Under the pieces are notes generated by a model. The model was not told the origin of the DNA. It searched no databases and saw only the letters and a program-made list of their open reading frames with translations. The translations under genes and the position numbers were made by a program. This document shows positions 55,856 to 64,000 of a stretch of 64,000 nucleotides of DNA, in pieces. Every line of letters starts with the position of its first letter. Positions within the stretch are counted from its first letter, which is position 1. The DNA is from Pseudohalocynthiibacter aestuariivivens (GTDB lineage: Bacteria > Pseudomonadota > Alphaproteobacteria > Rhodobacterales > Rhodobacteraceae): assembly GCF_011040495.1 (NCBI RefSeq), contig NZ_CP049037.1, positions 2,976,001 to 3,040,000 on the forward strand. Direction: 5' to 3'.

Positions 55856-56194
55856 TCAAAGCGCGTCTTCGTTGGTTTCACCGGTGCGCACGCGCACGGC
55901 CTGAGAGATGTCGAGAACGAAAATCTTGCCGTCGCCGATCTTGCCGGTGCGGGCAGTCTTGGCGATGGTTTCGACCACTTCGTCGGCCATCGCGGCGGAA
56001 ACGGCGATTTCGAGTTTGACCTTGGGCACGAAATTGACGGCATATTCCGCGCCGCGATAGATTTCGGTATGTCCGGACTGTGCGCCGAAGCCTTTGATTT
56101 CATTCACCATCATGCCGCGTACGCCGATTTCGGTCAGTGCTTCGCGGACCTCTTCCAGCTTGAACGGTTTGATTGTCGCTATGATGAGTTTCAC
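55856..56194 (-). CDS. glnK: Nitrogen regulatory protein PII
   Basis: 112 aa with a GTG start (AAAGGGA nine bases upstream). T-loop HTEIYRGAEYAVNF with the uridylylation Tyr51; the B-loop is TGKIGDGKIFV near 82-92. It binds AmtB to close the channel when nitrogen is plentiful, and senses 2-oxoglutarate and ATP/ADP. It is followed after 25 bp by amtB. An upstream NtrC site or sigma-54 promoter was looked for but not confidently seen. Confidence 0.96.
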   Translation of the reverse strand: MKLIIATIKPFKLEEVREALTEIGVRGMMVNEIKGFGAQSGHTEIYRGAEYAVNFVPKVKLEIAVSAAMADEVVETIAKTARTGKIGDGKIFVLDISQAVRVRTGETNEDAL

Positions 56195-56473
56195 GGTGTC
56201 CCTTTCGGTATCTGTGTGTGCCGCCCTCCTCCGAGGGTGCCGCATTGTGCAGGTGCAGAAAAATCAATCGGGGCGGATTTATGAAGACTCCGGCGCGCAA
56301 AGAGCGAGGGTTGTCACAGGTGGATGATTAAAGATTGGGCATTGCCGCGTTGTTGCTGAAAAATTATGCAAATGGAAAATGCGCATTGGGTGTCACCAAG
56401 GCTCTACAATCGGTGCAAAGTTGAGTATCATGACCAAAAACCAAGGCTCCGAGCAGGGCTGAACAGGGCTGAC

Positions 56474-58636
56474 ATGGCAAATTCAGGACGCAGAAAGCCG
56501 CCGCTGGTGGCGGACAGGCGCAAACCGAAAACCAAACCAAAGGCCAAGCCGCGCCGTCGGGTGACGCGGTCCAAAACGGCGCGCCGTGGCGGGCCGATCC
56601 GGCGCGCGTTCTCGGGGCTGCTGCGTTGGGTGTGGCGTATCGTCTGGGGAATTGGCTGGCGGGTTGGTCTGGTGGCGGGCCTGATCGTCGGGCTGGCGAC
56701 CGGATATGTCTATACCACGCTACCCGACGTGGCAAAGCTGCTGGATGGGCGCGCGCGCGGGTCGGTTACCCTGTTGGACCGCGAAGGCGAAGTGTTCGCA
56801 TGGCGCGGGGATCAGTTCGGCGGGGTGGTGACGGCACAAAGTGTGTCAAAACACCTGCGCAATGCGGTTGTGGCGACCGAGGACAAGCGGTTCTATCTGC
56901 ATCCGGGCATTGACCCGATCGGCATTGCCAGTGCGGTGCGTATCAACCTGAGCGAAGGGCGCGGCCCGCTGAGCGGGCATGGTGGGTCAACCATCAGCCA
57001 GCAGACGGCCAAGCTGCTCTGCCTTGGGGTCGAGTTTAACGAGAAAGACTGGGAAAGCGAAGCGGCCTATGTCCGCGATTGCCGGCAGTCGTCGCTGTGG
57101 CGAAAGGCCAAGGAAGCGATCTATGCACTGGCGATGGAGGCGAAATACTCCAAGGATGAGGTCCTGTCGATTTATCTGAACCGCGCCTATCTGGGCGGTG
57201 GGGCATATGGGGCGGAGGCGGCCGCGCAGCGGTATTTTGGCAAACCTGCGGCGGGGCTCAATGCCGCCGAGGGCGCGATGCTGGCGGGGCTGCTGACCGC
57301 ACCTTCGACATTGGCGCCGACCAGCAACATCGAGCGGTCGCAGAACCGCGCGTCGGTGGTGGTGCGTTTGATGGAGGATCAGGGATATCTGACGGCCGCC
57401 GAGGCGGATGCGGCCATCGCAAACCCGGCTGAGCTGTCACAGGCGGCAGAGGCGCAGGCCGGTGGGTATTTTGCCGATTGGGTCATGGCGTCGGGGCCCG
57501 AATTTTTCACCCGTGACACGACCGAGGATGTGATTATCCGCACCACGCTGGATCAGCGCATTCAGACTGCCGCCGAAGATGCGATGCAGTACATATTTGA
57601 AGAAAAGGTGCGTGAAGGGTCCAAGGCGCAGGCCGCGATTGTGGTGATGTCCGCGGATGGCGCGGTACGCGGCATGGTCGGCGGGCGCGAGACCAAGGTG
57701 ACAGGCGCGTTCAACCGCGCGACGCAGGCGCGTCGGCAGACCGGATCGGCGTTCAAGCCATTCGTCTATGCTACGGCGCTGGAACTGGGCTATTCCAGTC
57801 AGGCCACGGTGACGGACGAGCCCTATTGTCTGGATATTCCCGGCTCTGGCCGCTGGTGCCCCAGTAACTATGACCACAAGTTCCATGGCCGGGTCACGCT
57901 AACCGAGGCATTGAAGAAGTCGTACAATATCCCTGCCGTGAAGGTGTCCGAAAGTGTCGGACGCGACCTAGTGCGCCGGGTCGCCAGTGAGTTTGGTATC
58001 CAGAGCGATCTGGCGGATGGGCCGGCACTGGCGCTGGGCGCATCGGAGAGTACGCTGCTGGAAATGTCGGGGGCTTATGCAGGTATCCTGAACGGGGGGT
58101 CGTCGGTCACACCCTACGGTCTGGTCGAGTTGCGTCTGTTGGGGCAGGACGAGCCGCTGATGGGCACAGGGGGCGGTATCGGCGAACGGGTCATTCGTGA
58201 AGAGGCTGCGCAAGAGCTGATCTACATGATGCATCAGGTGGTCAAGTCCGGCTCTGGTCGCCGTGCCGCACTGCCTGACCGCGAGGCCGCAGGCAAGACC
58301 GGCACGACGCAAGCGGCGCGCGATGCGTGGTTTTTGGGATTCACGGCTGATTATGTAGTGGGTGTCTGGATGGGGTATGATGACAACACGCCACTGACGG
58401 GTGTGACAGGTGGCGGGCTGCCTGCGGAAATCTGGCACGAGACCATGATTCGCGTTGACGAGGGCGTGCCAGTGCGGCCGCTGCCGATGATGCGTGCGCC
58501 ATCACGCCCGACACAGAATCTGGGCACTGAGCAGGATAATCAATCCCAGCCACAACGTCAGCCGACCCAGCAACCGGGACGCGAGCGCAAGAAACCGATC
58601 GAGAATATCCTGCGCAAGCTGCTGGGCGGCGGCTGA
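56474..58636 (+). CDS. Penicillin-binding protein 1A family (bifunctional)
   Basis: 720 aa. Basic cytoplasmic N-terminus (1-45), one membrane helix (about 50-75), GT51 transglycosylase with catalytic Glu136 (ATEDKRFYLHPGID) and GGSTISQQ, then transpeptidase with Ser425-Ala-Phe-Lys428, SYN and Lys608-Thr-Gly. Start at MANSGRRKPP (56474). The C-terminal 40 residues are Gln/Pro-rich. Makes and crosslinks peptidoglycan. Closest to the PbpC/MrcB-like alphaproteobacterial forms with a short loop domain. Confidence 0.94.
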   Translation: MANSGRRKPPLVADRRKPKTKPKAKPRRRVTRSKTARRGGPIRRAFSGLLRWVWRIVWGIGWRVGLVAGLIVGLATGYVYTTLPDVAKLLDGRARGSVTLLDREGEVFAWRGDQFGGVVTAQSVSKHLRNAVVATEDKRFYLHPGIDPIGIASAVRINLSEGRGPLSGHGGSTISQQTAKLLCLGVEFNEKDWESEAAYVRDCRQSSLWRKAKEAIYALAMEAKYSKDEVLSIYLNRAYLGGGAYGAEAAAQRYFGKPAAGLNAAEGAMLAGLLTAPSTLAPTSNIERSQNRASVVVRLMEDQGYLTAAEADAAIANPAELSQAAEAQAGGYFADWVMASGPEFFTRDTTEDVIIRTTLDQRIQTAAEDAMQYIFEEKVREGSKAQAAIVVMSADGAVRGMVGGRETKVTGAFNRATQARRQTGSAFKPFVYATALELGYSSQATVTDEPYCLDIPGSGRWCPSNYDHKFHGRVTLTEALKKSYNIPAVKVSESVGRDLVRRVASEFGIQSDLADGPALALGASESTLLEMSGAYAGILNGGSSVTPYGLVELRLLGQDEPLMGTGGGIGERVIREEAAQELIYMMHQVVKSGSGRRAALPDREAAGKTGTTQAARDAWFLGFTADYVVGVWMGYDDNTPLTGVTGGGLPAEIWHETMIRVDEGVPVRPLPMMRAPSRPTQNLGTEQDNQSQPQRQPTQQPGRERKKPIENILRKLLGGG

Positions 58637-58687
58637 GATTACTCTGCGAATAATCTGAGCATCCGGATGATATAGGCGCGTACCGAG

Positions 58688-58705
58688 ATTTTTCGTACGA
58701 AAAAT
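58688..58705. repeat. 18-bp perfect palindrome between convergent genes
   Basis: ATTTTTCGTACGAAAAAT is fully self-complementary and lies 52 bp after the PBP gene stop and 16 bp from the mlaC stop. It may be a terminator-like element read in both directions or a protein-binding palindrome; it recalls a motif I have seen in other roseobacter intergenic regions. Confidence 0.6.
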
Positions 58706-58720
58706 TTATCCGATGAACGG

Positions 58721-59329
58721 CTAGCCTGCGGCTTTCAAATCCGCGATCAGGGCGTCGATATTGCCCTTGCGGCGATCCAGCATTGAACCGATCTCGGTCC
58801 GCTCGCTCAGGCGTAGGCTGATGCCTTCGATGACCATGTCAAAGAAGAGATCCTTGCCCGAGCGATCCGAGACGAGAAAGCGGACTTCGAACGGGGCCTC
58901 GCCGCGCAGATAGACGGTGGATGTCACCTCTTGCCACGATTTGACCTGACGCACGCCTTTGACCTCGATCCTGCCGCCTGCGAATTCGTTGAACCGCTTG
59001 CCGTATTTGCGCGCGACGTAGCCGCGGAATGCATCAGTATAGGCGCGCATCTGCGCACCAGTGGCGCGATTGGAATCCGCCCCGAGCGTTGACCGGGCAA
59101 TGATGTTCACGTCGGCATATTTGCGAAAGATTTTTTCGAAATCATTGATCATCGACGACAGGGGTTTGCCAGACGCGATCACGCGGTTGATGTCGGTTAC
59201 GACCTGATCGACCAGTGCCTTGGCGCGGGCCTCTGTCAGGGCCAGCGCACCGGTTGCAGGCAGAGCGGCGATGAGGGCGGCGGCACATCCGGTTTTCAGG
59301 GCGGCGCGGCGGGTCATGTCATTCGTCAT
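58721..59329 (-). CDS. mlaC: MlaC-type phospholipid-binding protein
   Basis: 202 aa, ABC-transporter auxiliary fold: ALVDQVVTDINRVIASGK, FAGGRIEVKGVRQVKSWQEVTSTVYL and ISLRLSERTEIGSML. The leader TRRAALKTGCAAALIAALPA looks Tat-like (twin Arg, S/T-R-R pattern). The start is 59329 (MTNDM) or 59317 (MTRRAALK). It overlaps mlaA by 11 bases. In E. coli MlaC carries phospholipid from MlaA to MlaFEDB; those genes are not here. Confidence 0.87.
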   Translation of the reverse strand: MTNDMTRRAALKTGCAAALIAALPATGALALTEARAKALVDQVVTDINRVIASGKPLSSMINDFEKIFRKYADVNIIARSTLGADSNRATGAQMRAYTDAFRGYVARKYGKRFNEFAGGRIEVKGVRQVKSWQEVTSTVYLRGEAPFEVRFLVSDRSGKDLFFDMVIEGISLRLSERTEIGSMLDRRKGNIDALIADLKAAG

Positions 59330-60125
59330 AGGGGTCTCCATACGGATCACTTGGGCCAGCAGAGCCCGTGTCATAGGGATCAAGATAGTCATCGCTGCCG
59401 CCTTTTCCCACCTTGAATCTGCGGTTTTGCAGATAGAGTGAGCGGGAAGCCGCGTAGCTGTCGGCGCTTTCATAGAGGATCGAATCGATGGCATCGCTAT
59501 AGCGTCCGCGTGCGCTGAGGCTGGCCGAGACCGACGCGCCGGTGCCGTAGAAAGATTCTGGCGATTTAACAGCGTAGCTGAGTGGATTGGTAAACAAATC
59601 CACCGTTTTGCCCACGGCATCGCGCGTGGTGGACGGCCCCAATAAAGGCAGTTCCAGATACGGGCCTTCGTTCACGCCCCAAGCATAAAGCGTCTGACCG
59701 AAATCGGCATCAGATTGGGCCGGCATGTTCAGGTCGGTCGCGGTGTCAAAAAGACCACCAAGCCCGATGGTGGTGTTGACCACGAACCGGTAGAAATCCT
59801 CGGTCGCGCCTTTGCCATTGCCCTGAAGCACGTTGTTCACAATGGCGGCGGGCAAGGACAGGTTGTTGGAGAAATTGCCGATCACCGTTTCGATGTCGTC
59901 GGGGATCGCCTTGGAGTACCCTCTGCCGGCGGGGCGCACGAGGGCGCTGTCGACGCTACGGTTGAAGTTATGCATGCGACGGTTTTCCGCCTCATAGGGA
60001 TCAAATGGCGCGCCGCGCGTCACGGCCGGGTCGGGCTGCGCGCAGGCAGAAACCAGCGTCAGAACGAGCCCGACAATAGTCAATCGGGCCGGGCTCAGAA
60101 TGCGGGTCACGGATGAGGCGGTCAC
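59319..60125 (-). CDS. mlaA: Outer-membrane lipoprotein MlaA (VacJ)
   Basis: 268 aa. Lipobox LTLVSAC with Cys28. The core has FDPYEAENRRMHNFNRSVDSAL and GNFSNNLSLPAAIVNNVLQG (VacJ signature), and GPYLELPLLGPSTTRDAVGKTVD. It removes misplaced outer-leaflet phospholipids. It is coupled to mlaC and ends in a Gly/Asp/Pro/Tyr-rich tail. Confidence 0.93.
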   Translation of the reverse strand: MTASSVTRILSPARLTIVGLVLTLVSACAQPDPAVTRGAPFDPYEAENRRMHNFNRSVDSALVRPAGRGYSKAIPDDIETVIGNFSNNLSLPAAIVNNVLQGNGKGATEDFYRFVVNTTIGLGGLFDTATDLNMPAQSDADFGQTLYAWGVNEGPYLELPLLGPSTTRDAVGKTVDLFTNPLSYAVKSPESFYGTGASVSASLSARGRYSDAIDSILYESADSYAASRSLYLQNRRFKVGKGGSDDYLDPYDTGSAGPSDPYGDPYDE

Positions 60126-60304
60126 TAGGTCAAATCCCGGTCAGTTTCTGCAATACAATAGTCAATCAGTTAACTAATCCGATCCATGATCAAGAATACA
60201 GACCGCAGATCGCATCCTGTCGATCCGTGGCAGAAAAGAGACGCCGTGCGTCGGCATCGCAGCTGCCACAGATTGCGTCGCGAAGTACAATCTTATGAGG
60301 TGCC

Positions 60305-62067
60305 ATGCAAGCATTGCACGTATCACAGGGCAATGAGTGGGGTCGGGCGGAGCTGCGTATGGCGCGGCGCAGATCGCGGGGCCTGATCTGGTGTGTTGCG
60401 CTGTTTAGTGCTGTCGCCAACCTTCTGCTTTTGACGGGCCCGATTTATATGCTGCAGGTCTATGACCGGGTCCTTTCCAGCAGGTCGGTCGAAACGCTGG
60501 TCGTGCTTTCTATTCTGGCGGTGTTCCTGTTCTCTATTCTGGCGGTGCTGGATTTCGTGCGCGCACGGCTGATGGTGCGCGTTGCCCTGAGGATACAATC
60601 GCATTTGCAGGCGCGTGTGTTCGACGCGGGATTGCGCCACGCGATGGCAGGATCCGCGCGTGATGCGCTGCCACAGGCGTTATGTAATTTGGGAACAGTG
60701 CAGCGGGTGATGGCTGCGCCCGTCACGATCGCATTCGTTGACCTGCCGTGGGTGCCTTTGTTCTTGCTGTGTATTTTCGTGTTTCACTCATGGCTCGGGT
60801 GGCTGGCGTTCGGTGGTGTCGCGGCGCTGCTCGCGTTGGCGGTGCTGAACCAGACCTGCAGCCGGGACGCCGCGCCCAAGGCGGCGCGATCTGCCGCCAT
60901 GGCGACCGGAATGGCCGACGATCTGGGCGCAGCGTCAGAAACTGTGGGCGCGCTGGGGATGCGGCATACTGCATATCACCATTGGTCAGGCCGTCAGGCG
61001 GAGCGGTTGCGGCTAGAGACCGGGATCGGTGACATCAGCGGCGGGTTTTCCGCTGCGTCGCGCGCGTTGCGTTTGATTCTGCAGTCGGCGATTCTGGGCC
61101 TAGGGGCCTATCTGGTGCTGCGCGGCGCGTTGTCTCCGGGGGCGATGATAGCGACTTCTGTTCTGACGGTCCGCGCGCTGGCCCCGATCGAACAGATCAT
61201 TGGCGGATGGCCGTTGGTCCGACGCGCCACCAACGCATGGCAGGCGCTAAGTACGCTATTGGAAACCTATCCGGCGATATCGCCGCGCGCTGCGTTGCCA
61301 AAACCAGAGGCGAGGCTGTATGTGCGCCACCTCAGCGTGGCACCGCCAGAGACCCGAATGCCCGCGCTGCGCGGCGTAGGATTCGAGGTCGCGGCGGGGC
61401 AGGCGGTCGGTGTCATCGGAGCGTCAGGAGCAGGCAAGACTGCACTGGCGCGGGCAATCGTCGGTAGCTGGAGACCGTTCTCGGGGCAGGTCCGGCTGGG
61501 CAATACCCCGATAGAAGCGTTTGGCGCGGGCCAGATGGGCAGCCATGTGGGGTATCTACCGCAGCGGGTGGAACTGTTCACCGGGACGGTCGCAGAAAAC
61601 ATTGCGCGGATGGACCCCGACGCCACCGTGGACGCTGTGACCGCCGCCGCACGCCGGGCAGGCGCACACGAGATGATCCTGGCGTTGTCCGAAGGCTATG
61701 ACACCCCTCTCTGCCCCAGAGGGGGGCAATTGTCGGGGGGCAGGTGCAACGGATCGCATTGGCGCGCGCAGTGTACGGCGATCCGGTTCTGCTGATCCTT
61801 GATGAGCCGAATTCTAACCTCGACAATGCAGGGGTCGCGGCAATCAACACGGCAATCCGCCAATTCAAGCAGGCGCAAAAGGCCGTTCTGGTCATGGCGC
61901 ATCGTCCTGCCGCCATTCAGGAATGTGACCATCTTTTGTGGCTTGAGGATGGTATCCTCAAGCAATTTGGAACCCGCGATGAGGTTTTGCGCTCAGCGGT
62001 GCGCAATCACGCGCAACTGCTGGACGGCGGCCACCAGCGGCACATAGCTGACGGTGCGGGGCCGTGA
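60305..62067 (+). pseudogene. Type I secretion ABC transporter (PrtD-like), -1 frameshift
   Basis: The first 475 codons are a normal PrtD/HlyB-type exporter: six helices (20-290), then the nucleotide-binding domain with Walker A GASGAGKTAL at about 372. At 61735-61740 the signature LSGGQVQR would need seven G but only six are present, so the frame is lost (stop at 61793-61795). The right frame resumes at once (VQRIALARAV, Walker B VLLILDEPNSNLD, H-loop MAHRPA) and ends at 62067. Either a sequencing error, a real inactivation, or a slipping G tract. It overlaps the next gene by GTGA. Confidence 0.85.
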
Positions 62068-63365
62068 GGACGGAACCGGATCTGGCGGATGCTCCTGTGC
62101 GCGGTTTCCTGACCCTTGGGGCGCTGGCGCTGGTGCTGCTGATCGGCGGCTTTGGGGTCTGGGCATCGCAGGCGCAGATCGCAAGCGCCCTTGTTGTGCC
62201 GGCGCACGTGGTGTCGTCCGAGCCGTCGCATGTCATCCAGCATCCGCGCGGAGGGGTGGTAGCACAGGTCAATGTACATGAGGGGCAACGCGTGGCGGCT
62301 GGAGAGATATTGCTCTTGTTGGATGCGGCCGATTTGCAGTCGGAGCTGGTATTGGTGCAGGCGGAGCTGAATGAAGTGCGCGCACGTCACGCAAGGCTGG
62401 TGGCAGAGCGCGATGGCGCGGCGCGCATCCGGTTCCCCGATGATATGGCAGCAGACGATCCGGCACTGGCGGACGTCATGGCGGGACAGCGCAGCCTGCT
62501 GCGCGCGCGAGACGCCCTAGACGCGGAAATCGGGACGCAATTGGACCAGCGGATGCAGCTGATCGCGGCCCAAATCGCCGGACTGGAATCGCAAAAGGAT
62601 GCCGTCACGACACAGCAGATGGTGATCGCAGAAGAACTGGAGGACCAACAGGCGTTGCTGGATAAGGGGCTGGCGCAGGCGGGTCGGGTTCTGGCGTTGC
62701 GTCGAGAAGCGGCGCGGTTGGCAGGTGTTGCCGGTGATCTGGCTGCACAGGTTGCACAGGCTCATGCGCGCATCGTCGCGTTGCAAACGGAACGGCAGAC
62801 CTTGCGCACCCGGCGGCGCGAGGAGGCGATCAGCAAACTGCGCGATATTCTGCACCGCGAGCGGGTTTTGCGCGAACGATCGCGCGCGTTGCGTACCCGG
62901 ATTGCGGCGCAACGGCTGACTGCCCCGGTTGACGGCTGGGTGCATGACATGGGGAATCTGACCCGTGGAAATGTAGTGCAGCCTGCCGTCACGATGATGC
63001 AGATCGTTCCATTCAACCGCATTTCGCACATTGAGGCTCGGGTCGGCCCCGGCCAGAGAGACCGGGTATCCATGGGGCAGCGCGTGACATTGCGGTTTCC
63101 CTCTTTCGACAAGGGCACGTCGCCGGAACTGGAGGGGCAGATCACGCATCTGTCTGCTGATGTGCTGATCGAGGCGACAACCGAGAGGGCATATTACCGG
63201 ATCGAGATTGCGCTGGCGGGCGATGCTGCGACACAGCTGCCCGAGGGGATCGTGCTGATTGCCGGCATGTCCGCAGAGGCATACATGCGCACCGGTGATC
63301 ACACGCCGCTGGAGTATCTGATCAAACCGCTGGGCGATTACGTCAAGCGTGCGCTGCGTGAATGA
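62064..63365 (+). CDS. HlyD family secretion adaptor
   Basis: 433 aa, GTG start overlapping the ABC gene stop. One membrane helix (15-35), biotinyl-lipoyl half-motif HPRGGVVAQVNVHEGQ, a long coiled coil (90-290), second lipoyl half (APVDGWVHDMGNLTRGNVV) and a beta barrel. It would form the periplasmic adaptor of a type I secretion system with the ABC gene. No RTX substrate or TolC gene is in the window. Confidence 0.92.
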   Translation: MRTEPDLADAPVRGFLTLGALALVLLIGGFGVWASQAQIASALVVPAHVVSSEPSHVIQHPRGGVVAQVNVHEGQRVAAGEILLLLDAADLQSELVLVQAELNEVRARHARLVAERDGAARIRFPDDMAADDPALADVMAGQRSLLRARDALDAEIGTQLDQRMQLIAAQIAGLESQKDAVTTQQMVIAEELEDQQALLDKGLAQAGRVLALRREAARLAGVAGDLAAQVAQAHARIVALQTERQTLRTRRREEAISKLRDILHRERVLRERSRALRTRIAAQRLTAPVDGWVHDMGNLTRGNVVQPAVTMMQIVPFNRISHIEARVGPGQRDRVSMGQRVTLRFPSFDKGTSPELEGQITHLSADVLIEATTERAYYRIEIALAGDAATQLPEGIVLIAGMSAEAYMRTGDHTPLEYLIKPLGDYVKRALRE

Positions 63366-63443
63366 CGCCAGATTGTCATTTCCATTCGGCGCAATGGGCG
63401 TTAGCGTCCGCGCGAAATGCAATCCCTTTCGGAGGATATCGGA

Positions 63444-63905
63444 ATGAGCAAATTCGAGGAAAAACTGGCCGCGATGGGTGTCACATTGCCCGACGCCCCG
63501 GCGCCAGCAGCCAATTACGTGCCCTATGTGCAGGTCGGGGACATGCTCTATGTGTCGGGTCAGATCTCCAAGGATGAGAGCGGCCTGCTGATCGGTAAAC
63601 TGGGTGACAACATGGACACGGCTGCCGGTGCGGCGGCGGCGAAGGTCTGTGCGATCAACCTGCTGGCGCAGGTCAAGGCGGCATGCGACGGCGATCTGGA
63701 CCGTTTGGTCCGGGTGGTCAAGCTGGGTGGCTTTGTGAATTCGACGCCGGATTACACCGAGCAGCCCACCGTCATCAATGGCGCATCTGATTTCATTGGC
63801 GAGGCGTTGGGCGAGGCGGGTAAACATGCGCGCGCAGCGGTTTCTGCGGCCTCATTGCCGCTGGGCGTCGCCGTCGAGATCGAAGGCATCTTTCAGATCA
63901 AATGA
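63444..63905 (+). CDS. RidA family protein
   Basis: 153 aa from the ATG at 63444, six to ten bases after GGAG. YjgF/RidA fold: YVPYVQVGDMLYVSGQISKD, KVCAINLLAQVKAA, and the C-terminal SLPLGVAVEIEG with the usual Glu. The Arg of the active-site pocket is in HARAAVSA. Deaminates reactive enamines/imines. It overlaps the next gene by ATGA. Confidence 0.93.
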   Translation: MSKFEEKLAAMGVTLPDAPAPAANYVPYVQVGDMLYVSGQISKDESGLLIGKLGDNMDTAAGAAAAKVCAINLLAQVKAACDGDLDRLVRVVKLGGFVNSTPDYTEQPTVINGASDFIGEALGEAGKHARAAVSAASLPLGVAVEIEGIFQIK

Positions 63906-64000
63906 CATTGCTACCACAGGCGTTTCGCGATGTGCCGGTGGCGCATCGCGCTTTGCATGATCTGGGTGCGGGCCGCCCGGAAAATTCCCGCGCAGCGATC
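63902..64000 (+). CDS. Glycerophosphodiester phosphodiesterase, N-terminal fragment
   Basis: The first 33 codons, MTLLPQAFRDVPVAHRALHD... GRPENSRAAI. The HRALHD...PENS pattern is the GDPD active-site start (His, Glu-Asn-Ser). Coupled to RidA by an ATGA overlap. The gene continues past the right edge. Confidence 0.85.
   Translation, partial: MTLLPQAFRDVPVAHRALHDLGAGRPENSRAAI

Noticed and set aside
56250..56473. Sigma-54 or NtrC site upstream of glnK
   Set aside because: GGTG/CACC-type half-sites exist near 56390-56420, but spacing does not fit the NtrC consensus, and no -24/-12 GG...GC pair was found.
62517..63827. 436-codon open frame on the minus strand
   Set aside because: Antisense to the HlyD and RidA genes, whose frames show clear conserved motifs.
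1..64000. tRNA, rRNA, CRISPR, IS element and prophage signatures
   Set aside because: No T-loop GGTTCGAATC-type motifs with paired arms, no regularly spaced repeats, no transposase or phage-like genes were seen by eye; a covariance-model scan would be needed for certainty.

Overview
The window looks like the chromosome of a marine Rhodobacteraceae (Roseobacter-group) alphaproteobacterium. The evidence is protein-level recognition: a 319-aa L-malyl-CoA/beta-methylmalyl-CoA lyase of the ethylmalonyl-CoA pathway, an F-type ATPase Fo operon in the order atpI-atpB-atpE-atpF'-atpF without the F1 genes, MbfA with an Irr-type box, a bacterial voltage-gated sodium channel, and the ffh-rpsP-rimM-trmD-rplS block. 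GC content is high, SD-led ATG/GTG starts are common, and many gene pairs overlap by ATGA. No rRNA, tRNA, CRISPR array, prophage or insertion sequence was seen. Genus and species cannot be fixed from the sequence alone.

Layout. 1-8.5 kb: start of an MFS gene, mcl1, a sodium channel, an MFS transporter, then a minus-strand operon (EamA, HAD phosphatase, ornithine-cyclodeaminase-like, alpha/beta hydrolase), a homocysteine-methyltransferase-like gene and a YaiI protein. 8.5-17.3 kb: sthA-fghA (pyridine nucleotide balance and formaldehyde oxidation), a Cys-rich secreted protein, an AEC transporter, a lipoprotein, mbfA, a 57-aa secreted peptide behind an elaborate palindromic leader plus a TetR gene, and an aminotransferase-sulfurtransferase pair. 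17.3-27.6 kb: a minus-strand translation block (ffh, three tandem GNATs, chorismate mutase, rpsP, bluB, rimM, trmD, rplS, rpmE, smpB). 27.9-34.7 kb: an accessory-looking stretch with a 749-aa secreted protein, LysR-EamA, a serine protease, a 22-aa membrane peptide, ArsR and a decayed universal stress protein gene. 34.8-37.7 kb: the ATPase Fo operon. 37.7-43.5 kb: GNAT, an FCP1-like phosphatase, a LysM protein, accD-folC and a CPBP protease. 43.5-56.2 kb: ilvD and three Rhodobacteraceae-type hypotheticals, a polar amino acid ABC importer, mutL-rmuC, a persulfide dioxygenase-rhodanese pair, and glnK-amtB. 56.4-64 kb: PBP1A, mlaA-mlaC, a type I secretion ABC/HlyD pair whose ABC gene carries a -1 frameshift in a G run, RidA and the start of a glycerophosphodiesterase.

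The most unusual non-coding signals are: (i) a 16-bp operator-like palindrome fused to a 16-bp-stem hairpin that buries the Shine-Dalgarno sequence of a 57-aa secreted peptide (14158-14210); (ii) three copies of a REP-like palindrome with a CTACG tail, two of which supply the TAG stop codon of the adjacent gene; (iii) a perfect TTAGAA-N3-TTCTAA Irr/ICE box before mbfA; (iv) an 11-bp helically phased tandem repeat upstream of chorismate mutase; and (v) the frameshift at the G6 tract of the secretion ATPase. All assignments rest on reading the sequence and on remembered family features; no search was run.
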